A DNA stretch of 64,000 nucleotides from Viscum album (Eukaryota > Streptophyta > Magnoliopsida > Santalales > Viscaceae), in NCBI GenBank assembly GCA_963277665.1, contig OY728121.1, forward strand, positions 1,652,840,062-1,652,904,061, written 5' to 3'. Position 1 is the first letter of the stretch; each line of letters opens with the position of its first letter. The notes under the pieces are model-generated. The model did no database searches and was not told the origin of the DNA. It saw only the letters and a list, made by a program, of their open reading frames with translations. The position numbers were made by a program, and so were the translations under genes. Below are positions 49,831 to 62,592 of the stretch, piece by piece.

Positions 49831-50699
49831 CAAAATCATCTTCATATTCATCTATAAAAGATATTACTACATGAAATTCTGTAGGATCATTCTCTATACG
49901 GTAAACCTTAGTAATAGAATCTTCAGTTCCAAACTCTTGAGTACTTGATAAAGCCTCAATAAGTGCTTCTCAAATATATTTTGACATATTAAAGGAATCT
50001 AGAATCAATAGCTTGTCTATTAACTGGTCCAATTGTTTCATGAAATCATACTTTTGATCTAGATGTCTGAATTAACTTGCCTGGAGATACGGTTTTGTAG
50101 GTTCCTTAGAAGTTGATTCTTCTGATGTTGATATACACTGTGTCGGAGAAGAATCTGGAAATACTCTGGGATTTTGTAGATTAGACTAACTAGGTCAATA
50201 TACTCACTGATAAGAAGATAGTGTAACTTCAAATCAGTCCTACAAAATATTCATGTTAGAACCAAACCTGTCTTGTAGGGAAGAAAATCCTTGTTCTTTT
50301 TGAGCCCGTTAAGAACTCTTCCACGAGTTTCCACTGCATATACTGTTTGAATAGGGGTGGAGTTAAAATGGTGGTTTCTAAAATTATGACATCTTCCTCT
50401 GTATCCTTGACCTTGGTGACTTCCTCTGGTTCCAAATATGGTACAAGGAACTCTGGCTCATTATAATCAGAATCCTCATTAGCAAAATGATTCGTTAAGT
50501 GAATAATTTTTACACAACCAATGTTCAATTATTCATCTAAACTGGTTAGTTCTAGTTATACCATTTGTCAGGGTGGTACACAAGATTTTGAATTAGATGT
50601 CATGAATTCCTTCAGGGTCATGGAAAAATTAGGCCTTAACACAAGATCATCTTCTTCTGAGTTCTCTTTTTCTTTATGATCACCTTGTTTCTTTGATTA

Positions 50700-52130
50700 T
50701 TTTCCTTTGGATGATGGTGATTTTAATGTGGTAGGAGTGGCAGAAGACACAATTAGCCATTTCAAATATTTTTCAAGAATTAAATTATTTTTGTAGATCA
50801 TTTTCTAGATCATCCAATTGTCATATTAATCCATATTTTTACATTTTACTTCCTTCAATTCTCCTTCTTCCTCTGGATCAGTAGCAGTAACACATGGTAC
50901 TTGAGTTGAACAACCATTCAGTTTCACTTTTCTATAGTCTAAAATTTTTTTAGGGGGTCCTTGAAAAAAAACACTCCTCAATTGAAAGTACTAACATCTA
51001 GTGATAGGAAAAATAATTCGGAATTTCTTTATCTCCTTATCTTTTTGGTTTCTTTGACCTTGGAAACTGAACCAAATTGTTCTCCATAGCTAGGATGAAG
51101 TAACTGGGAACTTTTTCGTTCTTGAAGGAAAAAACATTTCTTTTTAATTCCTCAATCTGTTTCAGCCTTTGATCTCTTTGATCACCTTAACGAGGTGGTC
51201 ATTTCTTATGTTTCTCTAGAGGTAGAGGCCTTCTATATGATGAATTTTCTGAAGTGGAAGCATGTACAAGTGCTTGCTTGAGTGTAACGGTAGCAGTCTA
51301 TACTTTCCCTATTATCATTCCTAGAGCTGATGGAATTACATGAGTTTTAGTCTTAGTCTATATAATATAATCTTCTATCTGTTGAGAAATTTAAGTAAGG
51401 TCTCAAAACCCTCCCGTGTATTTTACAGGGATCAGTAGTGTGTGTAACACATCACGCATGTTTCCTCACAAATTTGATGTGGAACTTCTTGAGGGTGTTC
51501 CAGACTTAAGGAATATGTTAATCCTTTCCATCACATAATGAAATATGAAACTCTTTCATTCACTCTTTTTTTCAGTTGGTAAGATCATAAATTTTTGTCT
51601 TCAGTAATGTTGAGATGAACTGAAGAAGGAATTTCTGACGAAGATCTTCCCATCCATTAATTCATCGGGACTGCAAACTTGTGTACCAGAAAAAAGTCGG
51701 TCCCTGTAGTGATTGAAAAAAACACTTGAGTTTTACTACTTCTTGTTGTTGAGGAGTCCCCATCATAGGGTCACAGTGAGAAATGAAATGTGTCATGTTT
51801 TTTTCCAGATCTCCCAAACCATTAGTGATTGGGAATGTAGTATTCAAAAAGTTTTATATGAGAGGATTTAGGTCCACCCATTCAGGGTAGGCTTTCTTTT
51901 CAATCTGAACTAGTGCAAGTCGTTCCTCTATAGCTTCAAATTGAGTTTTTAATGCCTCAATTGTTTTCCTAAGCATTTGGGGAATATTCAGATGAGTTGG
52001 ATCCTATGCAGGAACAACAACTGGAGCTTGTGCTGGTGAAACAACTGAAAAAATCATTTGTGGTGGTACTGGTTTTTTCCTTCAATAACCCTCATGAATA
52101 AGCCTAACATGATTTGATTGATCCTACCTT
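50700..52130 (-). pseudogene. gag: Tat-clade gag pseudogene
   Basis: Starts with a proline-rich stretch (PAQAPVVVPA), then an amphipathic helix-like IEALKTQFEAIEERLALVQ, then PEWVDLNPL. The open frame 51847-51662 holds MTHFISHCDPMM and CFFQSLQGPTFFWYTSLQ, closely matching the Tat gag core (HLAHFI..CGDT, FVQSLKGRAFTWYT.L). The remainder is broken. Downstream, 50528-50256 is an acidic linker toward the protease. Confidence 0.78.
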
Positions 52131-53439
52131 GGTTGTGTACCCAATAATTGAAATTCATTATTCACATCTGTAGTTAATTAAAATCCTCTTTACTGAGGAG
52201 CTCCAATAAGATATGAATTTTGAGGACCATTCATGGGGAGTATATATAGTAGAAATGATGCTTCAATGTAACTCTGTATGGAGTCATTTCAACTCATTCA
52301 TTTCCTCTTCTAGTTGTAAAAATTTCTCTTTAAGTGAAATAGATTGACCTTCTCCAGTGGAAAAGTGAGATGCAATCTGACTTTTTTCCTTTCCCCTAAT
52401 TATATTCCTTTTGGAGGGGTGGGAGATGATTTTTTGAAGACATGCCTAGATTCTGGATAAGCCTCTAGTTTCGGGTATGTACACCTTCTTCATTTTCCTC
52501 ATGTGTACCGTATTATGAACAAAAACTTCATCCTCTGATTCCCCTGGACAACACTCATTTTCTAGAGGATCTTCAACAATGGTTTTAATGAAATTTATTG
52601 ATGCATAATGCATTGATGGAAATTTTTTAGTATCTTTGTAATATTTATCTCTTTATTTCTTCAATGAGACTCGGTACTCTTATATGAGGGATTCTCAGGA
52701 GCAGTTTGACGGACAGTAACCCAAAGGGAATCCTTGGATAGTTCAGTTGTGTGCTCTCTTTGTGTCTTCTTCTCTAATCAATAGAATACATACTTTTGTT
52801 GTGGAGGGGATTTTTGATTTGAATAATCATCCATCCCTACAGGATAGGGATTTTTTTCTGTTATTCTTATTCAAATATTTTAAATTTGTTTAATGAATTT
52901 GAAGGTTGAATTGACTCATCCCCCAACCTTTCTAGTTGGGGTGATTCATTAACTACTATGCCGAAAATTCATGAAATTTATCTTCTAATTTTGTGAATTT
53001 TGGTTCAGAAATTAGTTGGATGCATCATGTGACAACCACTCAAATCACCAGTTTCAGATGATCAATGTGTTATTTCAGACATTTTCATTTTTTTACGGTT
53101 GACATCTTCTAACAGGGACACCTACTCAAGATTATCAAATACTTGATGTAAAAGTAACTCAACCACATATTTTCTGTGGGAATGGCCTTGATGAGAACTG
53201 GTTGAGGCCTATTCTTGAGCATACATTTTATTACATACAAAATATGTTGATTTTAGCTAAAAGTGGGAAATAACATTACATGAGACCTCTTTTGGCGTAC
53301 TTCACTGCTTCCAGAGTGCAGTGAAATGCAATGATCAATTTTCACCCCATCCTCTGATATGAACACCAGATGGGGTGTCAGAAATCAACTGGGGTAGCCT
53401 CTTTAGAGCATTGATGCTTGCACATTGAAGGGTCCTCTA

Positions 53440-55260
53440 CTACTTTTCATGCTTTGGATGTTGGGAAACTAAGAGATATGTCAAGTCAAATTTGCTTTTT
53501 GACCCTTCTATGACCATTATATGATTTTGATATTCATCATATGGTAATACTTTGGTTTTCAAATGACAAAGAGTCTTCCATAAGTTGAGGCAGTCATCAT
53601 GAATACAATCTTCTACAATCAATTTTGGAATATTATACTGTAAATTTTCCCAAGACAAGAACATGACTGGTATTTCTCCATTAGCCAATTATTTTTTAAT
53701 GCTTCACATAACATCATCATCATTCACTAGAGGTTTTTCAACTTGGTCTGAACAAATCGGATGCTCTATATTAGAAGGAAAGTGACCCAAGGGAGGCTCA
53801 GAGAATGACTGTTCCAGTAATATGTCTTCTGGTTGAGAAAGTTTTTCACCCGTCAATGATAAGGCATCAGATATGACTAGCCTTGTGCTTGCAAGTTCCT
53901 TGAGATAGGTGGGCTTTCTCATCACTACATTACCAATTATAGAATTATCAGGATAATGTGAAATAATACCACAGATAGTACTTTCGCAATGACTTCCATC
54001 TTGGGGAGGATCACCATGGTGGATAACTATAAAGGATGAATCCTATTTCTCCTTGGTCTTCTAGCCACACAAATGGATGTCATGGTTCTCATATAGAGAT
54101 ATGCACTCTGGATTGACAGAATTTTCATAAATCTAGTCTTCATGATGATGTTTTTGACGAGGAACTTCAGAATTACTACTACCACTCCCACAATTTGGTA
54201 ATGAGAGGGTAGGATGTTCTGCTTCCACAGATAAATGTCTGAGGGCTTCAAGAACTCTAGCATTAAGAGGATCCAAATTGCAGTTTGACTCTTCGTTTTC
54301 AAAACGTGATTGATGAGATTGTTTTGGATGTTCTCTTACATATAGTTGGGGACACTTTCTGGGATAAGTGGTTATCATGGGTAGGTGTATGTGTCTACCT
54401 TGGAGTTGCCTTCAGAAAAGACCAATTTCCTCCAATTGGAAAGGGTGCACATTCCCGATCATTTTTTCCGTATGATATGGGGGAGTATGCCTCATGACCC
54501 TTCTGAACTAGAAAAAATGTGTGTATCTACTCTGATATGGTAGGCCAATGTTTCATACCATATGTGGGGAAGGATTTATGTTTATGTTCCCCTGGTACTA
54601 CTGATGTAGTGGATATAATAACCAGGAATGCTTCCAAAATATGGGTCGGAAGTAGTGTCTGCCCTTTCACTATTGAAATATGTGTTTGGTGACTTTTATG
54701 GCCTAAATAGAAATATGATTCCATTACATATCTGGATTAGGTTTATTTACATGCTCCTTTCCTCCTTTTACTATCATTGTGTATTGATAGTACTCATGCA
54801 TGGGGCAAAGAGTTGGGTATGCCCCTGATTTGTCGTCGGAGAATTCTGACTAACTTATTTGGGTGCTACCAAACATGAATGTTGGAAGGCAAGATGAACA
54901 TTTGTAGGTGTATGTCCCTGGTATCTATTTCCTTTCATGTGTGGTTAACAGAATTCCTTTAATACTGATAGATGAGACTATTGGCATAATTGGTGATTGT
55001 AAGCAGGTGTATGTTCCTGTTTACCAGTTGCCGCCACATTTGATTGGAAAGATTCATTAAATACGGTAATACGAGCTTGGTTAATGGCTTATAATTTATA
55101 AACAGGTGTGTGTTCATGTTTATAGTACTCTACTAGGTTTTCTTGGTGGGATTGGTGGGTCTCTTCTAGATGAGATTGTTGGGCAGTAGAAATAAGACGG
55201 ATGGGTGTATGTGCATTCCCTTTGCTTTCCATCAAGATAGGTTGATGGCCTTATATAGAG
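53440..55260 (-). pseudogene. Extra ORF upstream of Tat gag, with 33-codon repeats
   Basis: Three open blocks, 54378-54133, 53925-53704 and 53688-53440, share one frame over 939 bp, which implies one ancestral ORF of over 310 codons interrupted by few stops. In a different phase, 55260-54900 carries a 99 bp (33-codon) repeat with the core EHTPxY/GHTP. No family was recognised in the unique part, which is hydrophilic with S/E/P-rich stretches. Ogre-type Tat elements have an extra ORF1 upstream of gag; this fits by position only. Confidence 0.5.
54901..55260 (-). repeat. 99 bp tandem repeat (33 codons)
   Basis: The plus-strand core GGTGTATGTNCCTG starts near 54907, 55006, 55105 and 55204, exactly 99 bp apart each time. 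On minus these encode QGHTP, QEHTP, HEHTP and NAHTP in one phase. Only the core is conserved; a further out-of-phase copy lies near 54384. Confidence 0.65.
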
Positions 55261-57950
55261 GGGAAGAGGTAAGAACATGCTCCCTATTGAAAATACATTG
55301 TCCCTGGCGGTTCATCTTGCACGTTTGGGTCTAAGAGACCTGGGCTGAACAACAAAGGAAACACCCCCCTCATGTTGGGGGTTCACTATCGCACGATTCT
55401 ACTGGCCGCGATTATTAGTGGGAGTCATCATGAAGGACCCCTCCATCCTTGATTTGAGGCTCTGAGTGACCTCTTGATCCACATCCCTATAGTAAAAAAG
55501 GGAATCATTGTTGTGTTACAAGGATAAGGACCTTAAATAGTTGAAAATGGTTGTTGGAACTGTTAGCTTATTTATCATTGTTCATTGTTGGTCGGATGAT
55601 TGAGGATTGTTACCAACCTAGAAGTCGTGTCAGGCAGCTTCTAAGGTTGGGATTGTACTATGTAAATGATACTCCTTTTCCAGCACATTGGAGACCTAGT
55701 GTTGAAGATGTTGGGTGGGTGATAACATCCTACCTGTGGATGAGGATCTATCTTGATCAGCGGGCGAGATGTTCGCAGATGTCATCTTGAAAAACCCATT
55801 TTTGACTGAAGGGAGTTATGATGAAATCTACAACTATTACAATAAACTCCATTAAAGGGACATATTTGATATGGATAAATGCATGACTAATTCCTTTGTA
55901 TGGCCTTCCTTTATCAATTGATATGGTATTAAAAGGAGGGTAACATTATTAACTTGGTTATGGATTCACGACGAGTTTACCATTTTTGTTTCGTAGGTCC
56001 TTGAAACGTGTCTTCTAGTTTTAAGAATCGCTGCTTCTAGGCAGTTTCCATTGGATTTATTCATGGAACCAAAAACATCCAACAGTTTTTATCCAAAGGG
56101 GACCTACATTCACAAGACATTTATTTGTTATGGTTGAATTTTATGATACTTAGGAATGTACATTGGTCAAGAGGATGGGAGGTCGGACTCATCACACCCT
56201 TTTGGGGTGAATTATTGTCTACTCTGGGACACGCTAGGAAAAGTTAAGATATTTTCATGAATCCATATTAATTTTCCAAGCAGAACATAATATTCTCTTA
56301 GAATTTACAATCATTTATTAACATGTTTAAAATTTAAAATGGTCGGTATGCATTCAGGTTTCTTCATTAATGGAGATATGTGTATTTATTCGATGTTCTC
56401 CAATAATGGTATCCTCTAATATACCATTTCAATATTCTTTTAATCATCATTATGATGATACTGGTTTTTAATCCACTTAGTGGGGCACTCTGTAATTTAT
56501 TTCCATCCAGGGAGATGAAGGCTTGTTTTGATATGTGGATTGTACCCATAAAATGGGCTACCTACATATCCTTTTGAAAGTAATCAGAACCCTCATAGTT
56601 CAAAATCGCTTAATGGGACACATCATACCTTTTAAGGTCATTTGATAAGGACCTAACAACACAATTTAATGTCATGTGGTAAGGAAATCTAAGAGAAATG
56701 TTCTAATTCAATGTTTGGTGTGGGACTTATGCCGAAATAGCACAATAAACTTGGAAAGCATATGGGTTTCAAAGTTATATTAGACCATGTTTTGAATATG
56801 GCCCAAGGAGAACAGTGATAATTTGAAATGGAGGGTTTGAACTTCAAGTAGGCTTCCTATGTATCCCATGTGGATGGGAATCAAAGCCCACATAGTTCGA
56901 TACATCACATATGATGGTATATTCCATTCAGAGATATTATTCTGGGCTTACATCATGAAAATGATGCCTTGATGACTTAGGGGATTAATTTTGGGGTTAT
57001 TACTAAGGAGGATTCTCAGATTAATGGAATTAGGGTTGGATTCCTAAATAGGATATCTAGTGAGCTCGAGCCTTGAAAGGGATTCCTATGTATCCTAGTT
57101 TGACCAAGAATTAGAGTTCTCGTAGTGCCTTCACCATGACTATTTGTGTGAATGTTGTAATCATCATGAACCTCTAAGCTCACGTGTGTCTTTCTCGTTG
57201 TGAGAAACAATAGGATTTGAATGATTCAACAATGAAACTTCAAACTTCTCCTCCTATACTAGTGGTAGAGGGCACGTCGACCATGGAAACGAGGTCGAGT
57301 TGACCCGAGAAAAGGGTAAGGTGATGATCCCTCCCTATATTCACTTTAAATTAGACAGTGGTCCAATAAAATGAATAATGGATGATGGTTAGGGGCTTAC
57401 ACTATGATGGCAGCCACTGGTGACATATCTGAATGGGAGAGGGAAAGGGTAATGAGAGTCTTTGTGCCCATATCTCCTCTAGTCTTTGGCACCGAAGAAG
57501 AGAGGAGGAGCAATGATGCTACCTCTTGCAAGAAAATATAGGTTCTTATGCCAGGATAGTTGCCCTAAAAATGATCTTGGTAGTGGAGGGAGACATCTTA
57601 TTTTTTAAATGGAGGAAAATTTGGTGTGAACCATACCTTCCCTACCAGAGACTTGAGGTTCTGGGTCATCTCTTTGAGAAGGGAGAGTCCAGGACCAAAC
57701 CCTCCCCCAAACCAAGAACATCCCATCACTATTTTTGGTAGAAAGGTCCATGTCACTGTGGATATACAAATCTACAGACACTCCATAAACCCCAAACCCA
57801 TTGTGAAACAAATGTGGGAAAACTCTGACTGTGGATATACAAACCCAAATAGAAGACACACTAATGTTCCTTTCCTAATGGTTTGATAAGTCAGGAGGTT
57901 TTGATGGTGGTTTCAACTAAGTCCCCAAAAAATAAAAGAACCAAGGAAAG
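55261..57950. other. 5' region of the Tat element, no gene recognised
   Basis: About 2.7 kb without recognised coding. Contains CCTACGTATCC-type motifs (near 56565, 56855, 57090) also seen in the spacer at 44.7-45.0 kb, and two copies of TGACTGTGGATATACAAA-like sequence 73 bp apart (57753, 57826). Expected to hold the 5' LTR and leader; boundaries not found. Confidence 0.4.
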
Positions 57951-57959
57951 ATATAACCT

Positions 57960-58515
57960 TTAATGAATGTCTTTAAAGAGGGTATTTGAGTTGGTAGGTA
58001 AGTTCTATACCATGCTCTACCACATAGGTGCCTCGTACAGGTGTGTCGCGTAGGTTCCCAGAGTTGATGTATCACACAATTGTACTGTGTAGGTATTCCA
58101 CGCAGGTGTGTATGATTACTGAAGAATGTATTACACATAAGAGAATATAACCTATGTAAAAATTGTGAAATACTTTCTAGACATGATTATCCCATTTAAT
58201 TATCTCTTCTATTGTACTTTAGAGAGATATCTGAGACAATTTGAGGGATCTTTGGATAATGGAATCAAAATGGGAGCTTCTAGGAATTATTCAACTTTTT
58301 CAGTGTTGGAAATAGTGAGCCCATGGGTCCTATTTATAAGCATGGATGTGCTAGGTCGAAGGAATGTGGTCCTCGAAGATCCTACCCACAGCTTCTCCAT
58401 ATAGATCTGGCATGTAGAGGTACAAAAATTATTCTATTGCACCGCTCTATCTTGCATCTTTGCCACGTAGGTATGTAGCATAGGTTTGTCATGCAGCTCT
58501 GTTGCATAGATCTGT
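57960..58515. repeat. Short YGCGYAGGT-type repeats next to the LTR of element 3
   Basis: Repeated CACATAGGT, GTACAGGT, GCGTAGGT, TGTGTAGGT, CACGCAGGT and CACGTAGGT motifs at roughly 13-16 bp steps in clusters (58018-58115 and 58455-58515). A similar pair lies at 37088-37110. May mark the ends of the Tat element. Confidence 0.45.
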
Positions 58516-60122
58516 TGTAACGCCCCGACCCCAGTTACCCAGAGTCGGTGCATTATTAAATAACATTGGCATGATCACAAGAAAGATCAAATCTCGAAAG
58601 ACCGATTGGTTTAGTAGCCTTGGAAACACTAGATATATTCATAAGTTTTACATTACATCATAAAATGAAAAACTACTACAACAACATAATGTTTCCACAA
58701 TCCACACTATTAACCCCTCATAAAATCCCTGCAGGTCATTCATAACTTACTTCTTCACATCCTGGGAAAAATAAAACATAGAAAAGGGGTGAGATCAAAT
58801 GCCCAGTAAGGATAACAATATAACGGAAACTTTCATAAATAAGAATAAACTTTTAAGGCAATGTATAACTAAAACAAAAGCCTTTCAAACATGAACTTTC
58901 AACATGGTATGGCATGAATAAAATGAAATAATTCCATTTACTTACTCACATGGATATTCTACTAATCGAATAATCACATGCAAAAATCAATAACCACTTT
59001 CATAATGTTGGAATGCATAATGCCAGACTATCATAACCACATAGTCAAGGCCTCGTGCCAAGACTACAAATAATATTTTGTCAAGGCCTTGTGCCAAGAC
59101 ACTAATTTGTCTCATGAGACCTACCGATGCATCGAGGAGCTATAGCGGGCTCCACCCGTCACTTATTAAGTCCAATGCATTCCCATATGAAAAGGTTTAA
59201 ACATAACATAAACATTCGTATTAAAACTAGCATACGAAATGTCAATACTTTCACCATAAACTATGAATGGTATAAAAATAGCACATCCACAGTCAAACAT
59301 ATCACAAAACCTTTAATACAATATAGAAGTTTTGTATCATAATAAATCAACTTCAAATAATCTTAAAATCCATCAAAGGATGCTGACATAGATGAAATCA
59401 AAATTCTTTTTAAAGAAATATCTCCTTTTATTTTGAAATCATTTAAGATCCATATAAAATAAAACATTTTCTTTGAAAATATTCTTATAAGCTTGTAAGA
59501 GAAGCTTTGAAGATTTTATAACGGCGGAAAATAGCCGCACCCGCCATATAAGTTAAAAAAACATTCTTACCTTAATTCTGTCGAAAAGGTTAAAAAGGAC
59601 CTTGTTTTGAAAACGACGGAAAGATTCCTATTATAAAAAGTCAAAAAGGGTATAAATGACTTTAAACCATATTCTTGTAAATAATAAAAATGTTTTGAAA
59701 TACATTTTGAAGAAACATGGATGTGGATGATAACGAGGTCCCAGTAGATAATTATGTATAAACAACCTTGGATAATGAAGAGGTTGTGAAGTAAACCCTT
59801 ACCTTGTACTTTTCCTTGGTTGGGGTAGGTTAAACTCCTGTATAATGGTGAAATAATTTTTATTTACTTATACAAGAATCATATACATTAATATGATATC
59901 ATATATGATCTTTTAATATTGATTTGATAATAATATCTTAGTATTATCATTATATCGGGTGTTAACTTACTTGTTTTCTTTTATATATTTTGTCATGTAA
60001 GACATGTTTGTAATGGATAGGTTGTATATTATTCATATACAGAATGATATCAAGTCCTTAAACATCATTTTTAAATCATCAAATGATAATTATACTTGAA
60101 TGGATACGATGGAGAATGAATC

Positions 60123-60358
60123 TCATCGCATTCGTGGAGACGGTAGTCCGTACGTACGCACGAGCAACAATATCATTATTTTGATATTAAAATAATATAT
60201 AAATGGATGGTATATCATATATACAGAATCATTAACATGTTATATTTATTATTTACATGAGTTACACATCATTATTATACCCATCCAAATAATAATATAT
60301 TGAATAACAATTACACCACGACGTGGAGACGGTAAGCCGTACGTACGCACGTATGGTG
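60123..60358 (-). other. Two palindrome-core hairpins in the LTR of element 3
   Basis: 60314-60358: arms CACCA/TGGTG and ACGTG/CACGT with a small internal loop, inner ACGG/CCGT. 60132-60163: arms TCGTG/CACGA, inner ACGG/CCGT; the outer TCATCGC arm has lost its partner. Both keep CCGTACGTACGCAC intact although the surrounding LTR is strongly diverged. The third (GTTCATG) module is not found here. Confidence 0.72.
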
Positions 60359-60694
60359 ACATGTTATTCAAAGGGTGGATAGAATACTGAATATGGTTGT
60401 ACCATATTTATAATAACATCACAGTATATGTAAGATACTGGATTTATTATTTTAGAATGGTAAGAACAAAGAAAGAGGAAGTGGAAGAAGAAAGGAACTT
60501 AGAAAAGGGTGGTGAAATCATTACCTCTTCTTCGGGTTCTTCCTTTTGATTTGATCAAAAGGGCTCCATAGGTTGGCTTTCTGATCAAAATAAGGCCTCT
60601 AGGTTGTAGTGAGGGATGTTGGGAGAGTATTGGGGCAGAGTTTGGCCGAACCAAAAGGGCTTTGAAGGTGTGAAGAAATGAGAAGGAGGAGTTC

Positions 60695-60706
60695 CCTTTT
60701 ATAAGA
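60695..60706 (-). promoter_or_regulatory. LTR core promoter (TATA box), element 3
   Basis: The minus strand reads CTTATAAAAGGG, with GGTGCCCCTC upstream as in the other LTRs. The inverted repeat partner is altered (GGGAAC). The first hairpin begins about 307 nt downstream of the inferred start, the same spacing as in elements 1 and 2. Confidence 0.6.
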
Positions 60707-62592
60707 GGGGTGAGGGGCACCTTTGGAAAAGCTAGAAATATTAATTTATAATAAATTCATATTCGGTTTCTAATGGCTCCAAAGTTTATTATTCAAAGGT
60801 TAAGGTGGTGATAGGTCGAAAACCACTCAACCAATAGAATTTAGACAGGTTTGGGTACTTATATTAACCTTATCTTTAAGTATTAACTCTAAGTTAATTA
60901 GTTTCACTTTTACAATGTCTCTTTGTATTTTTATATATTATGGTTAATAAACATACTATATACATCCAAGCGACCCCCAAGTGGTACATTAATGATGAAC
61001 CTATCATGATATAAGTCTCTTGGCCGAACCTTAGATTTTTAGGAATTTAATATCAATTAATAATATAATATTTGTTTTAAGAACTCTTTTATGTCAATTT
61101 TGACACAATTCAATAGTTCATTTTTGTGAAACTCATAACAGATTGATTACTTCGAACAAATTCAATTAAATAAATCCTAATATATCATATTATCCTAGAA
61201 AATTAGTTTAATTCATTAAAAGTTTCATATTATATTTATTTGGGTATTTATAATATCAATTATTTTAATTTTTCACTATTATAGTAATTACTGCATCATC
61301 ATTGTGTCATAAATAAAATATATTATTTAATGTCTAAAAATTATAAATAAAATATCATTATGTAGGAAATCTTTTTATCTTTCTATTGAGTATTTATAAT
61401 CTAAAATCCAACATATATAACCCTATGTAACAATTGTTTTTCTAAAAGCTATATGCTTGTGTCATTTTTGTATTCATTTTAACTTAATTAAAATAAAGTG
61501 TCATTATCACTTACAAGTGGATCCATGGGGTCCCAAAATAGACCCAAAGATTCCCATGGTCGACCATGTATCTACCAATAGGGTTAAGACACGTTTTAGG
61601 GTCATTTAGTATTATTAAAATATTATTTTTTAACCCTTATTTACCGGATTTACCCTTAACCATGGTAAATAAAATATTTACCGCAGTAATTATTCAAAAT
61701 GTCTAAAAATAAAAGTTACCTATTTACACAATTTGAACATCCTGATTCCAAATATGTAATCCATTTTCCTAAATTCAAAACACAGAAGTGGCATAAATTA
61801 ATTTAAAATTAATTCCCGCTGTCAAAACAAAAAGCGTGTTTTTAAGAGATAATAACTATCAAAAGATTGACACTTGTTTATGTTCGGTTTAATTGTAAAA
61901 TTATGTCCAATGACCAACATTATATTAAATGGTAAAAATATATTCTAAATATACTTTAAAACTACTAAAATTCATAATTTATCACTATTAATTATTTTTA
62001 TTAAAAAAGTTGTTTTTAATTAAAATTTAGTAATTTTCACTATTCATCAAAATATGAAAGTTATCCGAAAAGTACCAAAATTTCACCTTAGGCTAAATTA
62101 GATATTCCGAATCCAAAAATGAAGTCCATTTTGAAATATAAAATATATATAATTTTAAAAAGTAGGTATTACTATTCATATCGGCTAGTTTGATTGGTTG
62201 TTAGAACTCGGTGTTGCGTACAACACACGCTATCGCATTATTCAAAGAGAAGCGTACCGTAGAAGCATGGGATGTTTCATTTTAAATTTTTGATGTCCCC
62301 ATTTAGTCAAAAAGTTTAAAATATAGTATTTAAAAAGGGTTCACTATTAAATTTGATAAAAGTGCAATACTGAAAATGAATTTGTTCTTGCATTATATCT
62401 AAGAAACTCATAATATGGATTCTAAAATTATAAGGATTATATAAACATTAAAATTTATCTAATACTATTCATAACCTCTTTTGAACGGCTTGTTTGGTAA
62501 TTCATGGTGTGCTTGAACTCGGTGTTACATGTAGTGAAAGTTATTGAATTATTTTGAAGAACTAACACACTATGAAATCTTGGGGTGTTACA

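Larger units (their letters stand above)
37082..58515 (-). mobile_element. Large decayed Tat-clade Ty3/gypsy element
   Basis: Minus-strand order: extra ORF (55.3-53.4 kb), gag (52.1-50.7), protease (49.8-49.5), RT/RNase H (48.6-47.3), second RNase H (47.2-46.8), integrase (46.8-45.5), repeat-rich spacer (45.5-42.3), then an antisense PMD gene (37.5-42.0 kb, plus). A second RNase H, very large size and extra ORFs on either side of gag-pol are hallmarks of the Tat clade (Tat/Ogre/Retand). Exact LTRs could not be set; similar YGCGYAGGT-rich stretches near 37.08 kb and 57.96-58.5 kb may be LTR remnants. Outer limits are therefore approximate. Confidence 0.7.
58516..62592 (-). repeat. 3' LTR of element 3, diverged subfamily
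   Basis: 4077 bp. On minus it starts TGTAACACCCC (62592) and ends GGGGCGTTACA (58516). Clear colinearity with the LTRs of elements 1 and 2 in the TATA block (60695-60706), donor-like AGAGGTAATG (near 60520-60530), two hairpins (60123-60358) and U3 segments shared with element 2 (AAGATTGACACTTG near 61865). It is much more diverged elsewhere, so it represents another subfamily. The partner LTR lies beyond the window. Confidence 0.85.

Noticed and set aside
58516..62592. LTR of element 3 as partner LTR of element 1 or 2
   Set aside because: Different terminal sequence (GGGGCGTTACA rather than GGTCTCTACA end) and much higher divergence; it has its own polypurine tract and interior to the right.
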